This document shows positions 43,680 through 51,794 of a stretch of 64,000 nucleotides of DNA, one piece after another (within the stretch, counting starts at the first letter, position 1; each line of letters begins with the position of its first letter). The stretch comes from JAGLOK01 sp963675575. Its GTDB lineage: Bacteria; Bacillota; Clostridia; Christensenellales; UMGS416. Under the pieces are notes generated by a model. It was not told the origin of the DNA, searched no databases, and was given only the letters and a program-made list of their open reading frames with translations. The stretch covers positions 1,736,001 through 1,800,000 of the forward strand of contig OY776378.1 of NCBI GenBank assembly GCA_963675575.1, in the 5' to 3' direction. The position numbers and the translations under genes are program-made.

Positions 43680-43728
43680 CACAATTAAATAAACAATATA
43701 ATATTTAATATCACATAAGGAGGCAAAT

Positions 43729-44013
43729 ATGAAAATCAAACCACTTGGCGACAGAGTCGTTATCAAGAACATGGAAACGGAAGAAACAACCAAAAGCGGT
43801 ATCGTACTTCCGGGTTCGGCAAAAGAAAAACCACAGGTAGCTGAAATATTGGCGGTTGGCCCCGGCGGAGTAGTTGACGGCAAGGAAGTCAAAATGAACG
43901 TCAAAATCGGCGACAAGGTTATCTTTTCAAAATACGCCGGCACTGAAATCAAAATAGACGGCGAAGAACTCATCATAGTTCGTCAAAACGACATACTCGC
44001 GATAGTCGAATAA
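43729..44013 (+). CDS. groES: GroES co-chaperonin
   Basis: A 94-residue heptameric cap of the GroEL folding chamber. MKIKPLGDRVVIKNMETEET is the classic start. The mobile loop around TTKSGIVLPGSAKEKPQ and the end GEELIIVRQNDILAIVE are conserved. RBS AAGGAGG is strong. It is first in the two-gene operon controlled by CIRCE. Confidence 0.98.
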   Translation: MKIKPLGDRVVIKNMETEETTKSGIVLPGSAKEKPQVAEILAVGPGGVVDGKEVKMNVKIGDKVIFSKYAGTEIKIDGEELIIVRQNDILAIVE

Positions 44014-44026
44014 CAGGAGGATTAAA

Positions 44027-45664
44027 ATGGCAAAACAAATATTGTACGGAGAAGATGCAAGACAGGCGCTTGAACGCGGCGTAAACGCTCTTGCGGACAC
44101 TGTTAAAATTACCCTTGGCCCCAAAGGCCGCAACGTCGTACTTGATAAAAAGTTCGGCTCACCCCTCATCACAAATGACGGCGTAACAATCGCCAAGGAA
44201 ATTGAGCTTGAAGACCCGTTTGAAAACATGGGCGCTCAGCTTGTTAAAGAAGTCGCCACAAAGACAAATGACGTAGCCGGTGACGGAACAACAACTGCTA
44301 CCCTTTTGGCACAGGCAATGATCCGCGAAGGACTTAAGAACTTAGCGGCCGGCGCAAACCCAATGATCCTTAAAGGCGGCATCGAAGCTGCTGTTAAAGC
44401 TGCGGTTGAAGGCATCAAAGCAATGTCCCACCCAATCGAAAGCAAAACAGAAATCGCACAGATCGCTTCTATCTCAGCTAATGACGCATCAGTCGGCGCG
44501 CAAATAGCAGAAGCTATGGAAAAGGTCGGCAACGACGGCGTTATCACTGTTGAAGAATCCAAAACTATGGATACTGAGCTTAACATAGTTGAAGGAATGC
44601 AGTTTGACCGCGGATACGCTTCCCCTTACATGGTGACTGACACCGAGAAAATGGAAGCAGTATTGGACAATCCACTTATTCTTATCACAGAAAAGAAAAT
44701 CACAAACATTCAGGAAATATTGCCGATATTGGAGCAGATAGTCCAGCAAGGCTCAAAGCTTTTAATTATCGCTGAAGATATCGAAGGCGAAGCACTCACT
44801 ACCCTCGTTATCAATAAACTGCGCGGCACATTCAACTGTGTTGCAGTTAAAGCACCCGGCTTTGGCGACCGTCGCAAAGCAATGCTTCAAGACATCGCAA
44901 TCCTTACCGGAGCACAGGTTATTTCCGATGAATTGGGTCTTGACCTTAAAGAAACCACTCTTAACATGCTGGGCAGTGCTCATCAGGTTAAAGTTGGCAA
45001 AGAAACCACCACAATCGTTCAGGGAGCCGGCGAAGCTGCGGAAATCAAAGCACGCATTTCAGCCATCAAATCCCAAATCGAAGAAACTTCTTCCGATTAT
45101 GACAAAGAAAAGCTTCAGGAACGCTTGGCGAAACTTGCCGGCGGCGTAGCAGTCATCAATGTTGGCGCTGCGACAGAAATCGAGATGAAAGAGCGCAAGC
45201 TCCGCATCGAAGACGCTCTGTCCGCAACCCGCGCAGCTGTTGAAGAAGGCATCGTACCCGGAGGCGGCGTAGCCCTCACTTCGGTCATTAAAAACCTTGA
45301 CTCTCTTCTTGAAGGCGCTGAAGGCGACTATCGCACAGGTATCATGATAGTTAGACGCGCTCTTGAAGAACCTCTTCGCCAGATAGCAATCAATGCCGGA
45401 GTTGAAGGCAGTGTTATCATACACCGCATCATGGAATCCACTGAAGTCGGCTTTGGCTATGACGCTCTTAAGAACGAGTTTGGTTCCATGACCGAAAAAG
45501 GAATCATCGACCCGACGAAAGTTACCCGTTCCGCTTTGCAGAACGCGGCATCCGTTGCGGCAATGCTTCTTACCACAGAAAGCTTAATCACTGACATCCC
45601 TGAAGCTGAACCCGCCATGCCAGCAGGCGGCGGCGGAATGGGCGGCATGGGTGGCATGTACTAA
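44027..45664 (+). CDS. groEL: GroEL chaperonin
   Basis: A 545-residue ATP-driven folding chamber subunit. It carries TLGPKGRNVVLDKKFGSP, the ATP-site VAGDGTTTATLLAQAM and the C-terminal Gly/Met tail GGGMGGMGGMY. The length is normal and no residues are missing. It begins 13 bases after groES with AGGAGG. A family B element follows the stop, then a strong terminator. Confidence 0.98.
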   Translation: MAKQILYGEDARQALERGVNALADTVKITLGPKGRNVVLDKKFGSPLITNDGVTIAKEIELEDPFENMGAQLVKEVATKTNDVAGDGTTTATLLAQAMIREGLKNLAAGANPMILKGGIEAAVKAAVEGIKAMSHPIESKTEIAQIASISANDASVGAQIAEAMEKVGNDGVITVEESKTMDTELNIVEGMQFDRGYASPYMVTDTEKMEAVLDNPLILITEKKITNIQEILPILEQIVQQGSKLLIIAEDIEGEALTTLVINKLRGTFNCVAVKAPGFGDRRKAMLQDIAILTGAQVISDELGLDLKETTLNMLGSAHQVKVGKETTTIVQGAGEAAEIKARISAIKSQIEETSSDYDKEKLQERLAKLAGGVAVINVGAATEIEMKERKLRIEDALSATRAAVEEGIVPGGGVALTSVIKNLDSLLEGAEGDYRTGIMIVRRALEEPLRQIAINAGVEGSVIIHRIMESTEVGFGYDALKNEFGSMTEKGIIDPTKVTRSALQNAASVAAMLLTTESLITDIPEAEPAMPAGGGGMGGMGGMY

Positions 45665-45778
45665 GTAGCGCTCCGCTTTCGATGCCGACAAGTCGTCGTC
45701 GAGGTCTTACAATTCGACAAAAATTCGGAGCATAGCTCCTCATGCTTTTTGACGAATTGCGCTTATGAAGCAATATAA
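45665..45778 (+). repeat. Family B structured element, copy 2 (after groEL)
   Basis: The same plan as 27328-27448: a first hairpin (GAC/GTC inside TCGA/TCGA), GTCTTAC, then CAATTCG pairing with CGAATTG around CAAAAATTCGGAGC-ATA-GCTCCTCATGCTTTTT. The stem sequences differ from the other copies but still pair. Confidence 0.75.
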
Positions 45779-45790
45779 AGAATAACAAAT

Positions 45791-45822
45791 AAACACCCCA
45801 GAGTGAATCTGGGGTGTTTTGT
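45791..45822 (+). terminator. Terminator of groESL
   Basis: AACACCCCAGA and TCTGGGGTGTT pair around GTGAA, followed by TT. About 40 bases here are identical to 46724-46766. Confidence 0.92.
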
Positions 45823-45893
45823 TATGGTGTGCAGTTTTTTAGAGATATGCCCTGAAGAGCGGAAATTTGATATTACCTCCCTACTAGATAAAT

Positions 45894-45998
45894 CTATACT
45901 TTTTCTTTTTCATGCATTCTTTTCAGCTCTTTTATTTTCATTATCATGAATATATTTATTGTTACTAACAGTGCAATCCCCATAATAAGCATTATCAC
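45894..45998 (-). CDS. Possible 34-residue single-helix membrane peptide
   Basis: A minus-strand frame from GTG 45998 (or ATG 45992) to TAG. It gives one hydrophobic helix (MLIMGIALLVTINIFMIM) followed by a charged tail KIKELKRMHEKEKV. An AGGAGA lies 19 bases before the GTG, a long gap, so an in-frame ATT closer to it is also possible. It is a common shape for small membrane peptides. The function is unknown. Confidence 0.4.
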   Translation of the reverse strand: MIMLIMGIALLVTINIFMIMKIKELKRMHEKEKV

Positions 45999-46094
45999 AT
46001 ATATAATAACTATTTCTCCTGTAAAACTAAAACCCGCCTTTGTTTAAAGATTTTCTTTCGATTTATTAGTATTACTGCACGTTTTTTCACATAT

Positions 46095-46109
46095 GCAACT
46101 GCCGGTTGC
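46095..46109 (+). promoter_or_regulatory. Palindromic operator candidate, HTH gene 1
   Basis: GCAAC, five bases, GTTGC, 84 bases before the start of the HTH gene. The paralogous HTH gene at 51830 has the same palindrome 88 bases upstream (52331-52345), plus a shared AAGCAnAGnTGGTnGCG downstream of it. Likely autoregulation or a common upstream activator. Confidence 0.65.
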
Positions 46110-46192
46110 TAAATTTATAAGCAGAGGTGGTGGCGTGGGCAGGCTTTTTTGCCTATAATAAATATATAAAAGATGTATCGAAAGGAATCCTT

Positions 46193-46546
46193 ATGAATGT
46201 TGAAATTGCAAATAAACTTGTTAAATTAAGAAAAAGCCACGGGCTTTCGCAGGGAGATTTGGCTGATAAGATAGGCGTATCCCGCCAGGCGGTGTCCAAG
46301 TGGGAGTGCGCCGAATCCTCCCCCGACACGGACAATTTAATCGCGCTATCCAAGCTGTACGAAATAACTATAGATGAGCTGATTGTTGGCGACACTGAAA
46401 TCTTAAACCAAGATACACAGGAGAATGTTTCTCCGGGACGCGTTCTTCAAAAACGCAAGGTGGGAAGCCTAATTGTTGTTGTTATTTCTTTGGTAGTGGT
46501 AGGTTTTTTGGTGTATTTCGCCGTGGTGGCAATGGGTTTGCTGTGA
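46193..46546 (+). CDS. HTH_3 regulator with C-terminal membrane helix (copy 1)
   Basis: A 117-residue protein. The Cro/C1-type HTH spans residues 8-62 (LSQGDLADKIGVSRQAVSKW). One helix at about 92-115 anchors it in the membrane. The start is ATG 46193 after AAAGGA; a frame starting 22 codons earlier has no ribosome site. A TATAAT at 46154 and a GCAAC/GTTGC palindrome lie upstream. It is closely similar to 51830-52243 through residue 60. It is probably a membrane-tethered repressor of its own gene; the signal is unknown. Confidence 0.88.
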   Translation: MNVEIANKLVKLRKSHGLSQGDLADKIGVSRQAVSKWECAESSPDTDNLIALSKLYEITIDELIVGDTEILNQDTQENVSPGRVLQKRKVGSLIVVVISLVVVGFLVYFAVVAMGLL

Positions 46547-46569
46547 AATGAGAGAAAAAATATAAGCGA

Positions 46570-46594
46570 GAAGCCCCCTAATGGCGGCTTTTTT
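46570..46594 (+). terminator. Terminator of HTH gene 1
   Basis: AGCC-CC and GG-GGCT enclose TAAT and are followed by TTTTT, about 25 bases after the stop. Confidence 0.65.
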
Positions 46595-46712
46595 ACGCTC
46601 ACTTTCTTTCGTTTTCGCCTTCGAACTTGTTAGTCGGCGAAGGTCTTACAAAATCGCAAAAATTCGGAGCATCGCTCCTCATGCTTTTTACGATTTTGCG
46701 CTTTGTGCGAGG
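46595..46712 (+). repeat. Family B structured element, copy 3
   Basis: First hairpin TTCGCC/GGCGAA, then GGTCTTAC, then CAAAATCG pairing with CGATTTTG around CAAAAATTCGGAGC-ATC-GCTCCTCATGCTTTTT, ending GCGCTTTGTGCGAG. The stem bases differ from copies 1 and 2 yet pair perfectly. It lies between one terminator and the next. Confidence 0.75.
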
Positions 46713-46730
46713 TTTAAAAAAATAACAAAT

Positions 46731-46762
46731 AAACACCCCAGAGTGAATCTGGGGTGTTTTGT
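46731..46762 (+). terminator. Second terminator after HTH gene 1
   Basis: Identical hairpin and flanks to the groESL terminator at 45791. It can also serve the convergent gene at 46790. Confidence 0.9.
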
Positions 46763-46789
46763 TGTATTGTGGAGTTAAGTTCGATTTTT

Positions 46790-47857
46790 TCATTTGTTAT
46801 TCAAATATAGTGTTACATTCATAAGCAAATATAATTCGCTTGGTTTCATTTTATCATCCACTTCAACATAACTTTCCAAATAATCACATATTGCTTTCCT
46901 AGAAAAAGGTTTATGGCTTGAACCGAAGACATTTTCAGAAAGGCATGAGTATGCAAATGCAATATCTTTTGGAATAGTCGGGTGTAGGATTTTCTCAGTA
47001 TCCAAAGTAATTTCAGTCATGGCTTGTGTCTTCTTATGCATCTCTTCAACAAGACTGGATAGTTGTTCAATATAGATATTTATTTTTGATTCATTTTTAG
47101 TATTTGTTATATTTATATCAAGTATTCTTATAATATTATCTAGTACATAAAAATAATTACCTTTGTTAAATCTTTTTTCTACTTCACTTTTCAATAACTT
47201 TGCTTTTTCCAACAAATTTCCTTCTAACTTTATTGGAATAGTTTTTATGAAGTTAGAAAATTCTTCTTTTTCTGTTTCCACTTTTTTTAATAATACACCT
47301 AGATATTGAATTCTCTCATCTATAAATTGGTCTACTTCTTTGTATCTAAATCCGAATGTTATATCATCTTTAGTTTTATCTGAACTGTATAACCTTACCG
47401 ACCAACTGTATTCTGTGTCAACTTGATTAGTAGGCCAGCTAGCAAATTGCTTACATCCAGTTCCATGCAAGTCAACAGGATGTGCTCCAAATGCAGCTCT
47501 AATATGTTTAAAATGTCTGTTATCAGTTTTATTCGTATTTTCGAAAATTTGTCTGCAGTTATTAAAAGGATAGGACTTTGTCTTAAAAATAGCTTGATGT
47601 AACTTAATAATCGCTTCCCATATAATATCAATAGATGAAATATACGTATAGACCAGCATGCTTTCTACATCTAAATCCTCTGAACTTTGAGGATTATCTA
47701 AATACCCAGCCGCTACTGACATCCAATCCATTGCCGAGCATATTAAGTTCCAATGATTAACATCGTTGTTTTTTAAATAATGTAATATTACAAAGTTTTT
47801 ATCATTATTAATCTTTTCTCTAAAATCTCTAATTATTGGTAAGTATTTAGTTTTCAT
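46790..47857 (-). CDS. Unknown accessory protein
   Basis: A 355-residue soluble protein, starting at ATG 47857 after GAGGGG; an ATG 14 codons earlier has no site. It is mostly helical and AT-rich. Recognisable pieces are HFKHIRAAFGAHPVDLHGTG, which has an R-(x)n-H look seen in HEPN-like domains, and a coiled-coil-like part at about 205-290 (KKVETEKEEF; KLLKSEVEKRF). I cannot name the family. The region carries dispersed repeats and an antitoxin gene next door, so this is probably a mobile or defence-linked gene. It is a single-gene unit. Confidence 0.6.
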   Translation of the reverse strand: MKTKYLPIIRDFREKINNDKNFVILHYLKNNDVNHWNLICSAMDWMSVAAGYLDNPQSSEDLDVESMLVYTYISSIDIIWEAIIKLHQAIFKTKSYPFNNCRQIFENTNKTDNRHFKHIRAAFGAHPVDLHGTGCKQFASWPTNQVDTEYSWSVRLYSSDKTKDDITFGFRYKEVDQFIDERIQYLGVLLKKVETEKEEFSNFIKTIPIKLEGNLLEKAKLLKSEVEKRFNKGNYFYVLDNIIRILDINITNTKNESKINIYIEQLSSLVEEMHKKTQAMTEITLDTEKILHPTIPKDIAFAYSCLSENVFGSSHKPFSRKAICDYLESYVEVDDKMKPSELYLLMNVTLYLNNK

Positions 47858-47932
47858 AATTTCCCCTCTATTTTCAATTATATTTATTTCAACAGCCAAA
47901 TGATAATATTACCATATATCTCAACTAATCTT

Positions 47933-47972
47933 ATGCCACCCTTTTACACCTTTGATGTAACCGGCGCGTGTT
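47933..47972. repeat. Short dispersed repeat, copy 2
   Basis: Diverged copy of 39294-39332 (CCCTTTTACACCTTTGATGTAACCGGCGCG region). TTACA and TGTAA form a palindrome within it. Lies about 77 bases upstream of gene 46790. Confidence 0.4.
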
Positions 47973-48045
47973 AGGTTAGGCTACTCCCATTTTCTACGAT
48001 ATATCTTTTAGTTCCGCCGGCATCTCACTTATAAAGGAAGTTACT

Positions 48046-48453
48046 TCACAGATTTTTTAATCTAATAACGTTTCCGGGCAATCCTTCAAACATATCTTTG
48101 TAGTTATTGCATCTTGCTCTTATTTGATTATATTCAGCTTTTGAACCATCTTTCTTAAAATATAATTTTCTTTCATATATTTCGTCGGCTAAATCAGCTG
48201 CGTGCATCTGGTTTAGCTCTACATCCACCAAAACAATTTTCATCGCTTCTTGTAAAGTATAATTTGGAAGTTGACTATCTCTTTCAAGTTGATTAGTATT
48301 CACTTGAGTTTGGGTAAACTTCATTAATACATATTGAGGCTTATTATCTTTTAAAATAATCACTTCTCCACTATTGTCGACTTTCTTCAATACTTTATCT
48401 AAGTTAGAAATCATTTCCTCGAAAGATATTAGGTTATTCAAGTTTATATTCAT
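48046..48453 (-). CDS. Phd/YefM-type antitoxin, orphan
   Basis: A 135-residue protein. The N-terminal Phd-like domain (SFEEMISNLDKVLKKVDNSG, then VIILKDNKPQYVLMKF) is followed by a C-terminal domain with LQEAMKIVLVDVELNQMHAA and YNQIRARCNNYKDMFEGLPG. That is the longer antitoxin type of Clostridia. It would bind DNA and neutralise a partner toxin. No toxin gene follows; a short in-frame remnant (EVTSFISEMPAELKDIS) just downstream at about 48000-48045 may be a leftover. Confidence 0.8.
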   Translation of the reverse strand: MNINLNNLISFEEMISNLDKVLKKVDNSGEVIILKDNKPQYVLMKFTQTQVNTNQLERDSQLPNYTLQEAMKIVLVDVELNQMHAADLADEIYERKLYFKKDGSKAEYNQIRARCNNYKDMFEGLPGNVIRLKNL

Positions 48454-48604
48454 ATAAGACTCTCCTTAATATAGTTTTATTCGCACCTTGTTCATATTTT
48501 TATATTAGCACCTTTATACGATTGCGTCAACACTTTTATGTAAATTGTAAAAGAAGACCTTATTATACCGAAAATCATTACCTAAGCACCACAGAGCGAC
48601 TCCC

Positions 48605-48797
48605 CTGCACTTCATATAAAATTTGGCGAGCCCTCCGACCCTCTTTTGGCGCAATGACCCGGGGAACAAGCTCCCTTGTCATCGCTGCCTATATTTTTCT
48701 TCTTAAGATAAGCAGATTAATGAATTTGAAAACAAATTCATTTTTACTGTGGGGGCTCGCAGGTGCTGTCGGCCACCCTTGCCGACCCAGCGGAGCG
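48605..48797 (-). repeat. Dispersed structured element, family A copy 3 (inverted)
   Basis: Read on the minus strand this 193-base copy shows GCTCCGCT, GTCGGC/GCCGAC hairpin, CTGCGAGCCCC, a 10-pair stem AATGAATTTG/CAAATTCATT (48719-48742), a long stem bounded by GCGATGAC and GTCATTGC with GGGA/TCCC inside, then GGGTCGGAGGGCTCGCC and ATTTTATATGAAGTGCAG. GCGAGCCC pairs with GGGCTCGC. The stems differ in sequence from copy 1 but keep pairing. Confidence 0.78.
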
Positions 48798-48875
48798 AAA
48801 CAAAGTAACGCATTACTTCTTGTTCAGCTATTGCACGATGTTATTCAACTACGAATAATTCTAGTTTTTTATGCC

Positions 48876-49119
48876 CAACCCCTCTGTCACTTCGTGACAT
48901 CTCCCCTGATTAGGGGCGATATGGCAGCTTCGTTAATGTACGAAATTATACAATCAACTGCTCCCTTCAAGCGGCTTACTTTTCTAATTAACTGCACAAT
49001 TTATAAGAAAAGCACGACGTTTATTAAAAAACAACCTTTCGCCGACTACGCTATATTCAAAAAGCAAATTAGCGCCCCCAGTCGGGGGAGCTGGCGCCTG
49101 TAAGGCGACTGAGGGGTTG
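48876..49119. repeat. 244-bp element with hairpin-bearing inverted ends
   Basis: Both ends read CAACCCCTC inward, followed by a stem-loop (TGTCAC/GTGACA left; CGCC/GGCG right), CTCCCC and a second stem (CCCCTGATTAGGGG left; CCCCCAGTCGGGGG right). The interior has no convincing ORF. It resembles the non-autonomous fold-back elements common in gut Clostridia. No second copy is seen here. Confidence 0.55.
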
Positions 49120-49195
49120 AGTAGCAAAGAAAACAAGCAGGAAAATGCGAGCGCAGTGAGCATAGGTGGGTTTCGGCAAAAAACGAAACACAGCA

Positions 49196-49224
49196 AAAAC
49201 CTGCGGATTTATTCCGCAGGTTTT
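49196..49224 (-). terminator. Terminator of the DEAD-box helicase gene
   Basis: AAAACCTGCGGA and TCCGCAGGTTTT form a strong stem, followed by T on the minus strand. Confidence 0.85.
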
Positions 49225-49287
49225 ATTCACTTCTATATAGCGCCTTAAAGGCGCAAATTGAGAAACTTTAGTTTCGAAAACGAAGCG

Positions 49288-50748
49288 TTATCCGTTCCTC
49301 TTGTTAGCCTTGCTGGGCGTTTTCTTTCCTCGGGCTGATTTATTATAGCTGCCGTATGATTTGCCTTTTGTCTCATAGGTTCTGTCCGGCTTGCTGAAAT
49401 TCCTTGCAGGTTTGCTCTTGGCTTCAATACGGCCGGCAGGCTGAGTTGTTATTATTTGCAAAAGCGCCGCGCTGAGGTCGGTAGCGGTAAACGTTCCTTG
49501 CTCATCGCCTGAACCGTTTGCTTCGTCGAGTATTTTTTGCACTTCTTGGAGGTAGTCTTCGTATTTACGCTTTTGAAGCGTTTTTGTGGCTTTTTTTATT
49601 AATTCACTCATTATCTTTTTCTCCAAATTAATCTTAGTCGGAGGTTCAATGGGCGTGATTTTCGCGTTTGTATATCGCTGAATTTCACGTAACTTATTTG
49701 AATCTCTTGGGGTGACAAAGGTATATGCCGCGCCGGTTTTTCCCGCTCTGCCTGTTCGGCCTATGCGGTGGACGTAGTATTCCTCTTCATGTGGTAAGTC
49801 GTAGTTTATGACCGCGTCAATGTCTTGCACGTCTATTCCTCGTGCCGCGACATCGGTTGCGATAAGCAGCTTGGTATTGCCTTCCTTAAATTGAAAAAGC
49901 ACAGCGTTTCGTTCGACTTGACTCATTTCTCCATGCATTGCCGAAGCTACATATCCACGCATGCGAAGATTCTTTGTGAGCTCTGCAACCTTGTGCCTTG
50001 TGTTGCAAAAAACAAGATTTCGTTTTAGATTGTGTCCGTCCACTAGCCTGATTAGTACGTCTAATTTTCCATGCTCTTGAGTGTCTATTGAAAACTGCTC
50101 GATGGTGGCGACCGTCAGTTGTTGTGATGCGATTTTTATTTGCTGCGGGTTATGTTGATATTGCGTTGTAAGACGCAAAATCTCCTTGCTCATGGTGGCT
50201 GAAAACATCAGAGTTTGTTTGTACTTCGGCATTTTTTTAATGATAGCGTCCATGTCATCTTGAAAGCCCATTGACAGCATTTCATCCGCTTCGTCCAGCA
50301 CGACCATTTTTATTCCGTGGAGTTTGAGCCTGTTGCGCTCCATGTGGTCCATTAGTCTGCCCGGAGTTCCGACTACTATTTGCGGCTTTTTCTTGAGCGC
50401 GTCAAACTGCCGATCTATTGACTGGCCGCCGACAATTGGTAGTATCTTTACCCATTTTTTGTGCTTTGCAAGCTGTTGGATTTGGTCTGCCGTTTGTATC
50501 GCAAGCTCGCGTGTCGGGCACAGCACCAAAACCTGCACGAGTATAGCTTCTTGGTCGAGCATTTCAAGCATGGGTATCGCGAATGCCAGCGTTTTGCCTG
50601 TTCCTGTCTGCGCTTGGGCTATGATGTCCAACTTTTGCATGATTTTCGGAATGGCTTTTTCCTGTATTGGGGTAGGCGTTTTAAAGCCCATCTCGTGAAT
50701 GGACTTTTGCGTGTCGTTGGATAGGTTCATATCTTTAAAAGCTGTCAA
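49288..50748 (-). CDS. DEAD-box RNA helicase (CshA/DeaD-like)
   Basis: A 486-residue ATP-dependent RNA helicase used in ribosome assembly, RNA decay or cold adaptation. All motifs are present in order: Q motif (GFKTPTPIQEKAI), AQTGTGKT, PTRELA, TPGRLMDHM, DEAD, SAT, ATDVAARGIDV and HRIGRTGRAG. The C-terminal tail (about 420-486) is basic and Ser/Lys rich (KPARNFSKPDRTY; GKKTPSKANKRNG), which helps bind RNA. RBS GGAG lies 11 bases before the start. It is a single-gene unit with its own terminator. Confidence 0.95.
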   Translation of the reverse strand: MTAFKDMNLSNDTQKSIHEMGFKTPTPIQEKAIPKIMQKLDIIAQAQTGTGKTLAFAIPMLEMLDQEAILVQVLVLCPTRELAIQTADQIQQLAKHKKWVKILPIVGGQSIDRQFDALKKKPQIVVGTPGRLMDHMERNRLKLHGIKMVVLDEADEMLSMGFQDDMDAIIKKMPKYKQTLMFSATMSKEILRLTTQYQHNPQQIKIASQQLTVATIEQFSIDTQEHGKLDVLIRLVDGHNLKRNLVFCNTRHKVAELTKNLRMRGYVASAMHGEMSQVERNAVLFQFKEGNTKLLIATDVAARGIDVQDIDAVINYDLPHEEEYYVHRIGRTGRAGKTGAAYTFVTPRDSNKLREIQRYTNAKITPIEPPTKINLEKKIMSELIKKATKTLQKRKYEDYLQEVQKILDEANGSGDEQGTFTATDLSAALLQIITTQPAGRIEAKSKPARNFSKPDRTYETKGKSYGSYNKSARGKKTPSKANKRNG

Positions 50749-50968
50749 TTAAGCTCCTTTGTTAACTGTTTGTCTAGCACTGATATCATATAGATAAAAG
50801 TGGATAAAGTAAATATATTTCGTGTTATATGTGACTTCCGGTGGTGTTGCGGAGACCAAGAGAGGTGAATGGCATAATAAAAACATTCTAAGAATTTACA
50901 TCAAAACAATATCTATAAGTTGACAATTATATTATAATATAAGAAAAATATAGATAAAAGAAAGGTGC

Positions 50969-51754
50969 GTGGCGCACAAAATGAAAGAATTAGAAAACAA
51001 AAAAGGTTTCATATGCGATATGGACGGTGTTATATACCACGGCAGTAAACTGTTGCCTGGTGCGAAATCGTTTGTTAATTGGTTGCAAAAGGAAAAGAAA
51101 GAATTCTTATTCCTGACAAACAATTCATCCAAAACAAGAAAAGAATTGCAGATGAAACTGCAAATGATGGGTATAAATGTATTGGAAGAGCATTTTTACA
51201 CGTCAGCATTGGCGACGGCCAGCTTTTTGCGCAAGCAATGCCCCGGCGGAAGTGCTTACGTTATAGGTGACACTGGCCTTACAAATGCCATGTATAATGT
51301 TGGCTTCTTAATGAATAACACGGATCCCGATTACGTCGTTCTCGGCGAAACAAGAACGTACAATTACGAAATGTTGGAAAAAGCGACTCAATTGGTGCTA
51401 AATGGTGCCAAACTTATCGGCTGCAACTATGACGTTACAGGCCCAGTTGACGGCGGCATCGCTCCGGCGACACGAGCGCTGATATCCCCCATCGAAATGG
51501 CGACAGGTAAGCAAGCATACTTTGTGGGCAAGCCAAATCCGCTGATGATGCGTCACGGTCTGAACACGCTGAGCGTGGAAAATGAAGAGTCGGTTATTAT
51601 CGGCGACAGAATGGACACAGACATAGTGGCTGGCATAGAGGCCGGTGTTGACACTGTTTTGGTGCTAAGCGGCGTCACATCAATGGACTCAATGAAGCAA
51701 TTCGCATATCGCCCAAAATACATCTTTGACGGCGTAGGTGATATTATTAAATAA
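50969..51754 (+). CDS. HAD-IIA family phosphatase (NagD-like)
   Basis: A 261-residue HAD phosphatase. Motif 1 DMDGVIYHG, motif 2 LTNNSSKTR, the lysine region VGKPNPLM and motif 4 IGDRMDTDIVAG are all present, with the C2 cap between. Substrates of this group are small sugar or glycolate phosphates; the exact one is not clear. The start is taken as GTG 50969, with ATG 50981 four codons later as an alternative; the ribosome site AAGG is close to the GTG. A bidirectional terminator follows the stop. Confidence 0.92.
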   Translation: MAHKMKELENKKGFICDMDGVIYHGSKLLPGAKSFVNWLQKEKKEFLFLTNNSSKTRKELQMKLQMMGINVLEEHFYTSALATASFLRKQCPGGSAYVIGDTGLTNAMYNVGFLMNNTDPDYVVLGETRTYNYEMLEKATQLVLNGAKLIGCNYDVTGPVDGGIAPATRALISPIEMATGKQAYFVGKPNPLMMRHGLNTLSVENEESVIIGDRMDTDIVAGIEAGVDTVLVLSGVTSMDSMKQFAYRPKYIFDGVGDIIK

Positions 51755-51794
51755 GTGTGGGCTCGCGGTTTGCGCTTTATTATACAGCATAGTT

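Noticed and set aside
46124..46140. T-box or riboswitch-like GGTGGTGGCG upstream of HTH gene 1
   Set aside because: No surrounding T-box stems or terminator/antiterminator pair; it is shared only with the paralogous HTH promoter.
48522..49103. A 193-codon plus-strand frame
   Set aside because: It runs through the family A repeat and the 244-bp inverted element, so it is a by-product of repeat sequence.
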